Assembly: GCF_039536745.1 (NCBI RefSeq)
Contig: NZ_BAAAZE010000013.1
Location: forward strand, 206,831-270,830
Length of the DNA stretch: 64,000 nt
Source of the DNA: Actimicrobium antarcticum
Lineage (GTDB): Bacteria; Pseudomonadota; Gammaproteobacteria; Burkholderiales; Burkholderiaceae_D
Direction of reading: 5' to 3'
The position numbers and the translations under genes were made by a program. This document shows, in pieces, positions 58,576 to 64,000 of this stretch. The notes beneath the pieces are model-generated. The model was not told the DNA's origin and did not search any database. It saw only the letters and a program-made list of their open reading frames with translations. Position 1 is the first letter of the stretch, and each line of letters starts with the position of its first letter.

Positions 58576-59856
58576 TCATGAAAACAGCCGCGCAAGTTGG
58601 CGTGCGGCAGCCAGTGTCTGTGCATCGCCCCAGCGCGGTCCGATCAGCGTCACGCCGACCGGCATGCCGTTGGCGCCGGTGCCGAGCGGCACATGCACGC
58701 ACGGGTTGCCGAGCAGGGTCCACATGCGATTGAAAATCGGGTCGCCCGTGGCGTTCAGGCCGGCCGGTGCCTCGCCCTCGGTACTGGGTGCAAGCACGAT
58801 ATCGACCTGCTCGAACAATGCATCGAAAGCATGGCGCGCGTTGGCCGCCAGCTGTTGTGCCGCAAAAAACCGCTGGCCATCGATTGCCTGACCGGATGCC
58901 AGCAGGGTGGTGAACGCTGCGCTCAGTCCATCTGCGTGCGACCGCAGTTCGGGCGCAAACGCGGCACTGGCTTCATACCCCATGATGGCGATTTGCGCTT
59001 CGGTCAAGCCGGCGCAGGCAGTCGGCAAAACCAGTTCGCCGATTGCCGCACCACCCAGTTCGAGCAGGCGTGCCGCAGTCGCCATCGCGGCGCGGGTGTC
59101 GCTGCCGGCGCGTTCCCAGTGCGGGGTCTGGCAGATACCGATGCGCAGGCGCGGATGATCGAAGGCCTGCAACGACAGGCGCGCCAGCGACCCGACGAAG
59201 AACGCCGCATCCTCGACGCTGCGGGCCAGTACACCGACCGTGTCGAGGCTGGGCGACAACGGCTTGATGCCCGCCAGTGGCAAGGTGCCGTGGGTCGGTT
59301 TGTAGCCGACGATGCCGCAGTACGCCGCTGGCCGGACGATGGAGCCGGCGGTTTGCGAACCGAACGCCACCGGCACCATGCCCGCCGCGACTGCCGCCGC
59401 CGAACCGCTCGACGAGCCGCCCGGCGTGTGCGGCGTCTCGACCGGCGCACGCGGGTTGCAGGTCGGTCCCGGTTTGAAGGTGGCGAACTCGGTGGTGACG
59501 GTCTTGCCCATGACGATTGCGCCCGCCGCCCGGCTCAGTGCCACGCAGGCGGCATCGGTGGCAGGTCGGTGTTGCGCATAGATCGGCGAGCCGTAACCGG
59601 ACGGCATGTCGGCGGTATCCATCAAATCCTTCACGCCGATCGGCAGCCCGTGCAGCGCGCCGCTGGCAGCACCGGCATCGAGCAGTCGGGCCTGCTGCAA
59701 CGGCAGCGCCGGATCAAAAAATTGCCAGGCCCGGATACGCGGCTCGTCGGCCTCGATGCGTGCGATGCAGGCGCGTACCACCGCTTCGGCAGTGATGTCG
59801 CGCGCGCTGATCTTGCGCACCAGTTCGTGCAGGGGCAGTGCAAGCAGTTTGTTCAT
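58576..59856 (-). CDS. Amidase (amidase-signature family)
   Basis: A 426-residue hydrolase with an intact Ser-cisSer-Lys triad: Lys76 in GLPIGVKDLMDTAD, Ser148 in TPGGSSSGSAAAVA and nucleophile Ser172 in QTAGSIVRPAAYCG. Length and C-terminus (MPVGVTLIGPRWGD) fit stand-alone amidases rather than GatA. AAGGAG lies 8 nt before the ATG. Its place between livF and the M20 gene suggests that it acts on the imported compound. Confidence 0.92.
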   Translation of the reverse strand: MNKLLALPLHELVRKISARDITAEAVVRACIARIEADEPRIRAWQFFDPALPLQQARLLDAGAASGALHGLPIGVKDLMDTADMPSGYGSPIYAQHRPATDAACVALSRAAGAIVMGKTVTTEFATFKPGPTCNPRAPVETPHTPGGSSSGSAAAVAAGMVPVAFGSQTAGSIVRPAAYCGIVGYKPTHGTLPLAGIKPLSPSLDTVGVLARSVEDAAFFVGSLARLSLQAFDHPRLRIGICQTPHWERAGSDTRAAMATAARLLELGGAAIGELVLPTACAGLTEAQIAIMGYEASAAFAPELRSHADGLSAAFTTLLASGQAIDGQRFFAAQQLAANARHAFDALFEQVDIVLAPSTEGEAPAGLNATGDPIFNRMWTLLGNPCVHVPLGTGANGMPVGVTLIGPRWGDAQTLAAARQLARLFS

Positions 59857-59871
59857 AGTCTGGTCTCCTTG

Positions 59872-60588
59872 TCAGCCGAAATACGCGGCGCGTACTTCGT
59901 CATTGCCGGCCAGTTCTGCCGCCGATCCTTGTGCCACCACCCGGCCCTGCGACAGCACGTAACCGTAGTGCGCAATCGCCAGAGTCTGGCGCGCATTCTG
60001 TTCGACCAGTAGCACGGTGATGCCGAGCGTGTTGATCTGCTTGATCACATTGAAGTTCTCCTGCACGAACAGCGGCGACAAGCCGAGCGACGGTTCATCG
60101 ATGATCAGCAGGGTCGGTTCGGCCATCAGGCCGCGACCGATCGAGACCATCGCCTGTTCGCCACCCGACATGGTGCCGGCCAGCTGGGTGGCACGTTCCT
60201 TGAGGCGCGGGAAAATTTCATACACGCGCGCCAGCCGCTCGCGCACGCGCGCCGCATTGGTTTCCAGGAACGCGCCCAGCGCCAGGTTTTCGGCCACGCT
60301 CATGCGCGGAAATACCTTGCGGCCTTCCGGGATGCAGGCGATGCCGCTGCCGATGATCTTGTGGGTTTTTTCACCGGCCAGGTTGCGACCCTGCCAGTGA
60401 ATGGTGCCCTGGCGTGGCGGCGTCAGGCCGAGGATGGAACGAATCAGCGTGCTCTTGCCGGCACCGTTGGCGCCGAGGATGCAGGTGATCTTGCCGGGGG
60501 CGACATCGATGCTGACATCGTGCAGCACATTGACCTTGTCGTAGCCGGTCGTGAGTCCCTTGACGGTGAGTGCGGTCAGCGTGGTCAT
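59872..60588 (-). CDS. livF: Branched-chain-amino-acid-type ABC ATPase LivF
   Basis: A 238-residue ATPase subunit. Walker A GANGAGKST, Q-loop region CIPEGRKVFPRMSVAENL (LivF hallmark), signature TMSGGEQAMVSIGRGL and Walker B LLIIDEPSLGL are present. It pairs with LivG in a high-affinity importer for branched-chain amino acids, amides or urea-like compounds. Its start overlaps the livG stop by ATGA. Confidence 0.94.
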   Translation of the reverse strand: MTTLTALTVKGLTTGYDKVNVLHDVSIDVAPGKITCILGANGAGKSTLIRSILGLTPPRQGTIHWQGRNLAGEKTHKIIGSGIACIPEGRKVFPRMSVAENLALGAFLETNAARVRERLARVYEIFPRLKERATQLAGTMSGGEQAMVSIGRGLMAEPTLLIIDEPSLGLSPLFVQENFNVIKQINTLGITVLLVEQNARQTLAIAHYGYVLSQGRVVAQGSAAELAGNDEVRAAYFG

Positions 60589-61355
60589 GCGGTTTCCTCT
60601 CCGAGATAGGCGGTCTGGACATCGCGATTGGCGGTGATTTCCGCGTAGCTGCCTTCGGCGATTTTTTTGCCGTAGTTCAGTACCAGGCAGCGATCGGTAA
60701 TGCGCTTGATGACATTCATCTGGTGCTCGATCAGCACCACCGACAGGCTGGGCAGTTTGCTGCGGACCTGCAGGATATCGTCCATCAACGCATCGGTTTC
60801 ATCGTGGGTCATGCCGGCCGAAGGTTCGTCCAGCAGCAGCAGGCGCGGCTGGCTGATCAGGGCACGGCAGACTTCGATACGGCGCCGGTCTATCATCGAA
60901 AACGTCTCGACCGGCTCGAACAATTGCGCCACCAGCGGCGGGCTGAAGATGTTCAGCAGCGCGGTCACTTTCTCGACATACGCATCGTATTCGGCCCGAA
61001 AAGCCTTGCGCCGGAACAGGTTGAACACCAGCCCGTGCTGCATGTGCTGGTAGTCGCCGATGACGATGTTATCGAACACGGTCAGTGGCAACGAGAGGCG
61101 CGAACGCTGGAACGTGCGCGCGACGCCGCTGCGATAAATGTCCTGCGGCGACTTGCCGATCACCTCGGCACCATCGAGCGTGATGCTGCCGCCGCTGGCT
61201 TTGTACAAGCCGGTCAGCACGTTGAAGAAGGTGGTCTTGCCGGAGCCGTTCGGTCCGAGCAGGCCGAGGATTTCGCCCTCGTGGATGGTCAGGTTCAGGT
61301 GGTCCAGCGCAGTCAGTCCGCCGAAGCGCATGGTCAGGTCGGTGACGGTAATCAT
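60585..61355 (-). CDS. livG: Branched-chain-amino-acid-type ABC ATPase LivG
   Basis: A 256-residue ATPase subunit. Walker A GPNGSGKTTFFN, the LivG-type GVARTFQRSRL, and the Walker B LLLLDEPSAGM are present. The signature region is the divergent RRRIEVCRAL, as in many LivG proteins, which lack a canonical LSGGQ. The C-terminus has the extended GKKIAEGSYAEITANRDVQT. Coupled to livM and livF. Confidence 0.94.
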   Translation of the reverse strand: MITVTDLTMRFGGLTALDHLNLTIHEGEILGLLGPNGSGKTTFFNVLTGLYKASGGSITLDGAEVIGKSPQDIYRSGVARTFQRSRLSLPLTVFDNIVIGDYQHMQHGLVFNLFRRKAFRAEYDAYVEKVTALLNIFSPPLVAQLFEPVETFSMIDRRRIEVCRALISQPRLLLLDEPSAGMTHDETDALMDDILQVRSKLPSLSVVLIEHQMNVIKRITDRCLVLNYGKKIAEGSYAEITANRDVQTAYLGEETA

Positions 61356-62515
61356 GGCTTGGCCTTGGTCTGAAAGAACAGTCGGGTCTTGCGCGGCAAC
61401 AAGCCATCGGGCCGGAACAGCAGGATCGCAATCACCAGTGCGCCGTAGAACAGGTAGCGGTACTCCTGGATGAACTGCAGTTTTTCCGGCAGCACCAGCA
61501 CGATCACGGCGGCCGGGATCAGACCAAGCGGATTGCCCAGTCCACCCAGAATCACGATCGACAGCATCAGCAGCGAATCGGCAAACGTGAAGTTGTTCGG
61601 TGCCACAAAACCGGTCAGCATGCCGTAGACACTGCCGGCGATTCCGGCAAAGAAATTGCCCATCATGAAGGCCACCACTTTCCAGCGCGCGATGTGCAGG
61701 CCGAAGGTCGCGGCGGCGGTTTCATCGGTGCGCACCACATCCATGCTGAGACCAATCCACGAGCGTTCCAGTGCTTTCACGATCACGAACACACCGGACG
61801 CCATCGCCAGGCTGAGTAGTGCATAGCTGACGTAAAACGAAAAGTCGATGCCGAACAGGCTGAAGCCGTCATTGAACGCATAGCCGAACAGCGTCATGCC
61901 GGGTACCTGCAAGCCTTGCGGCCCGCCCAGCACATCGTTGACTTCGATGAAGGTCTTGAACAGGATGCCGAAGGCGATCGTCACCAGCGCCGCATAGTGG
62001 CCGCGGGTCCGCAGCACCGGCAGGATCAGCATCGAGCCGATCAGTGCCGCCATCACGCCCGACAGCACGATGATCAGCAGGTGCGGCAGGCCGGTATGGG
62101 TGACCAGCACGGCCGTGGTGTAGCTGCCGATGCCGAAGAACGCCGCACCGGCAAAGTTGGCCACGCCCGAAAAACCGAACTGCAGCGTCAGGCCCAGACA
62201 GGCGGTGGTGTAGAGCAGCACGGCGCAGATCATCAGCAGGGCAAAGTGCGCATTGTAGAAAGCCGCGATCAGCGCGAGGATGCCGCCGAGCGCCCACAGG
62301 CGTGCCATGCCGGGACGGTGGGCGGCAGCGTGTTCGATCTGATGCATCGCACCGGAGCGGCGACTGAGGACGGTCGCGGCGACGGCGGTGATCAGCAGGA
62401 TGGCCACGCCGAGCTGGGTTTCGGCATGCAGGAACAGCCACATGTAGACGGTGATTGCGATGGTCGCAAGTGCCAGCACGAGGGCAGGGCGGCGGGAAGT
62501 CGGGGAAGTAGTCAT
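61352..62515 (-). CDS. livM: Liv-type ABC permease LivM
   Basis: A 387-residue permease with about ten hydrophobic helices. The LivM-type core includes GFSGVANFAGAAFFGIGSYT, the coupling region with RSWIGLSMDVVRTDETAAAT and NNFTFADSLLMLSIVILGGL. A longer N-terminus (about 1-75) with two helices precedes the core. Coupled by ATGA overlap to both neighbours. Confidence 0.93.
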   Translation of the reverse strand: MTTSPTSRRPALVLALATIAITVYMWLFLHAETQLGVAILLITAVAATVLSRRSGAMHQIEHAAAHRPGMARLWALGGILALIAAFYNAHFALLMICAVLLYTTACLGLTLQFGFSGVANFAGAAFFGIGSYTTAVLVTHTGLPHLLIIVLSGVMAALIGSMLILPVLRTRGHYAALVTIAFGILFKTFIEVNDVLGGPQGLQVPGMTLFGYAFNDGFSLFGIDFSFYVSYALLSLAMASGVFVIVKALERSWIGLSMDVVRTDETAAATFGLHIARWKVVAFMMGNFFAGIAGSVYGMLTGFVAPNNFTFADSLLMLSIVILGGLGNPLGLIPAAVIVLVLPEKLQFIQEYRYLFYGALVIAILLFRPDGLLPRKTRLFFQTKAKP

Positions 62516-63444
62516 CAGACGCGCTCGCTGGATTTCTCGGCGATCAGGCCGGTGGGTTTCCAGGCCATCAGGATGATCACTGCCGCGAAGGCAAACACAT
62601 CCTTGTAGGCGCTGGCGATATGGGGAAACAGTGCAGGCAGTGCGGCGCTGCCGAAGACCTGCAGCGCGGCGAACAGGAAGCCACCGAGGATCGCACCGTA
62701 GATATTGCCTAGCCCGCCAAGAATGGCGGCGGCAAAGCCGATCACACCCAGCAGCAGGCCGACATTGAAATTGATCTCGCTGTAATACAGGCCGTTCATG
62801 ACACCGGCCAGTGCGGCCAGGCCCGAGCCGAGTGCGAAGGTCATCAGCACCACTGCCTCGAAATTAATCCCCATCAGACGTGCGGTTTCACCATCCTGCG
62901 CCACGGCGCGAATCGCCATGCCTAGGCGGGTGCGGGTAATCAGGAAGTGCACGCCGGCGATGGCGGCAATGCCGCTGACGAGCAGGATCACGCTATCGGC
63001 ACGCAATGAAAAACTGCCGAACTGCATCGCGCCGGTGGGCAGCAATGCCGGGAACGGTTTCGGGTTCGAGCCATCCGGATAAAACAGCCGGACCGCTTCG
63101 CGCAGTACCGTCCCCAGCATCAGCGTGGCCAGCAGCGTGTTGAGCGGTGGCGCTTTATGCAGCGGCAAAATCAGGAAGCGGGCGATCACTGCGCCGAGCA
63201 ATCCGGTGACGCAGACGGCGCTGATCACGACTGCGATCAGTTGCACCCAGGGTGAGGTGATGCCCAGCGAGGTGACCCACAGCGAGGTGGCCAGACCGGC
63301 GAAGGCGCCGACCATCAGCGTGTCGCCGTGCGAGAACTTGATCACGTCGAGGACGCCGAAAAACAGCGTGAAGCCAACGGCGACCATGGCGTAGATCACG
63401 CCGAGCATCAGTCCGTTGAATATGTATTGTCCCAACATGCTCAT
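62515..63444 (-). CDS. livH: Liv-type ABC permease LivH
   Basis: A 309-residue permease with about eight helices. Motifs: QYIFNGLMLGVIYAMVAVGF, FGVLDVIKFSHGDTLMVGA, the coupling loop TRLGMAIRAVAQDGETARLM and the late ILGGLGNIYGAILGGFLFAA. I start at ATG 63444, which is 6 nt from AAAGG; the ATG at 63447 and 63438 are alternatives. First gene of the operon; no LivK-type binding-protein gene lies before the window edge. Confidence 0.92.
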   Translation of the reverse strand: MSMLGQYIFNGLMLGVIYAMVAVGFTLFFGVLDVIKFSHGDTLMVGAFAGLATSLWVTSLGITSPWVQLIAVVISAVCVTGLLGAVIARFLILPLHKAPPLNTLLATLMLGTVLREAVRLFYPDGSNPKPFPALLPTGAMQFGSFSLRADSVILLVSGIAAIAGVHFLITRTRLGMAIRAVAQDGETARLMGINFEAVVLMTFALGSGLAALAGVMNGLYYSEINFNVGLLLGVIGFAAAILGGLGNIYGAILGGFLFAALQVFGSAALPALFPHIASAYKDVFAFAAVIILMAWKPTGLIAEKSSERV

Positions 63445-63523
63445 CATTTTCCTTTGGTTGGTTAGTGCTTCGTCATCGATTCGGAAATGGGCCGGTGGCC
63501 GGTTCCGGAACCGCCGATCGTAG

Positions 63524-63543
63524 GTTGGGCTGCGAAGCCCAAC
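63524..63543. repeat. Short palindrome (GTTGGGCT..AGCCCAAC)
   Basis: A perfect 8-bp stem with a GCGA loop, in the context GTAGGTTGGGCTGCGAAGCC, which resembles a REP-like extragenic element of many proteobacteria. Confidence 0.75.
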
Positions 63544-63653
63544 ATGCGTCAAGCTTCCTTGGCGGTTGGCCGTCCGCCGTCTGCCGTCTGCCTTCTTCGG
63601 TAGCTAAAACGGGTTGCGCTCCGTTGATGCAAGCCGGGTGCGGCCCGGCAGCC

Positions 63654-63689
63654 GGTCACTTCTTTTTGCTTCGCCAAAAAGCAGTAACC
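63654..63689. repeat. Imperfect 15-bp inverted repeat
   Basis: GGTCACTTCTTTTTG and CAAAAAGCAGTAACC are complementary at 13 of 15 positions, around a CTTCGC loop. Confidence 0.75.
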
Positions 63690-63728
63690 AAGAAAAAGGC
63701 GACCGCAAGACCGCTGCCCTACGGGTTC

Positions 63729-63820
63729 CCAAAAACCGGGTACGGCAAGAGGGAAGCCCGCAAACTCGCTACGCTCAGACAGTGCGGGCTTCTGATCCTC
63801 TTGCCGCACCCGGTTTTTGG
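63729..63820. repeat. Long near-perfect inverted repeat, 34-bp arms
   Basis: Outer arms 63729-63752 and 63797-63820 match at 23 of 24 positions. Inner arms 63753-63762 and 63783-63792 match perfectly (GAAGCCCGCA). A 4-nt TGAT bulge lies on the 3' side and a 20-nt loop in the middle. Confidence 0.85.
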
Positions 63821-63934
63821 CAGCGATCTTTTTATGCGGAATTCAAGGTCAAGACCAAGCCAAGCCTTGGAACCAGCGAGATGGTCGTGCTCGCTTTGCG
63901 CGAGAAAACTGCCTCGTCGTGATCGACATCGAGT

Positions 63935-63982
63935 TCAAAACCAACGTCAAAACCAACATCAAAACCAACATCAAAACCAAAA
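63935..63982. repeat. Four 12-bp tandem repeats (tcaaaaccaacN)
   Basis: Units at 63935, 63947, 63959 and 63971 differ at one or two positions; the last unit drifts to tcaaaaccaaaa. They end 18 nt before the window edge. Confidence 0.85.
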
Positions 63983-64000
63983 CCTACAAGGCTTTTACAA

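Larger units (their letters stand above)
63445..64000. other. Gene-free region rich in palindromic and tandem repeats
   Basis: About 555 bases to the window edge. The livH promoter should lie at its left end. It then holds inverted repeats at 63524-63543, 63633-63649, 63654-63689 and 63729-63820, and a 12-bp tandem repeat at 63935-63982. Open frames here on both strands are by-products of the palindromes. Confidence 0.7.

Noticed and set aside
58597..60012. 471-codon rightward frame across the amidase gene
   Set aside because: Antisense shadow; Arg/Ala/Gly-rich and without family features.
63549..63922. Open frames on both strands in the repeat cluster
   Set aside because: They are by-products of palindromic repeats; similar frames arise wherever such elements occur.
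63935..63982. CRISPR array
   Set aside because: Units are 12 bp, directly adjacent with no spacers, and no cas genes are nearby.

Overview
The window looks like chromosomal DNA of a betaproteobacterium in the order Burkholderiales, most like the Oxalobacteraceae (Herbaspirillum, Herminiimonas and relatives). This is inferred from gene order and family resemblance, not from a database search. The supporting signs are G+C-rich coding DNA, the order ribD-ribE-ribBX-ribH-nusB-aminotransferase, the dnaX-ybaB-recR block, a short H-NS with a TWSGRGK core, a beta-type RibB fused to a degenerate GTP cyclohydrolase II domain, and palindromic extragenic repeats at the right edge.

Layout. 1-1466: the edge of a type III secretion locus (sctJ cut by the window, sctI, and an unknown Asn/Ser-rich protein). 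1801-3883: a Fur-box-controlled feoAB ferrous iron operon. 3912-7004: a winged-helix regulator, a secreted Cache-domain protein and thiL-pgpA. 7183-12453: a type IV pilus minor-pilin operon, pilV-W-X-Y1-E-fimT. 12494-17979: riboflavin synthesis, nusB and an aminotransferase. 18083-25139: a lytic transglycosylase, ubiD, the 4.5S SRP RNA, a CstA/BtsT-type transporter with its YbdD partner, and H-NS. 25831-31876: a two-gene RND efflux pump and a convergent AidB-like acyl-CoA dehydrogenase. 32495-38948: a Tat-exported protein of unknown function, dnaX-ybaB-recR, a CoA-transferase, a CHRD lipoprotein and a DUF2805 protein. 39040-45655: an uncharacterised envelope gene set (CHASE2 membrane protein, unknown periplasmic protein, M48 metalloprotease), a potassium-channel-like protein, a HAD hydrolase and small proteins. 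45743-56637: PQQ-type sugar dehydrogenase, old-yellow-enzyme oxidoreductase, hexose-phosphate mutarotase, ABC exporter, initiator tRNA, RhlE helicase, EamA transporter, outer-membrane phospholipase A, an RNase D-like exonuclease and a DUF6172 protein. 56650-63444: a seven-gene minus-strand operon of Liv-type ABC transporter, amidase, M20 amidohydrolase and XRE-cupin regulator. 63445-64000: gene-free DNA full of inverted and tandem repeats.

How the genes work together. The feo pair imports Fe(II) under Fur. The minor pilins and PilY1 prime pilus assembly. RibD, RibE, RibB and RibH make riboflavin, but the GTP cyclohydrolase II half of RibBX has lost its zinc cysteines, so RibA must be encoded elsewhere. 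The right-hand operon probably imports an amide or ureido compound, hydrolyses it, and regulates itself through the XRE-cupin protein.

The observations most worth following are: an A9 slippery run in dnaX, where a shift in either direction gives a short gamma-like product; the CHASE2/unknown/M48 operon with a His-rich linker; a strong G-quadruplex motif before the RND operon; a PilY1 lacking its usual N-terminal domain; and the string of palindromes at 63524-63820. I saw no CRISPR array, no complete insertion sequence and no phage genes.
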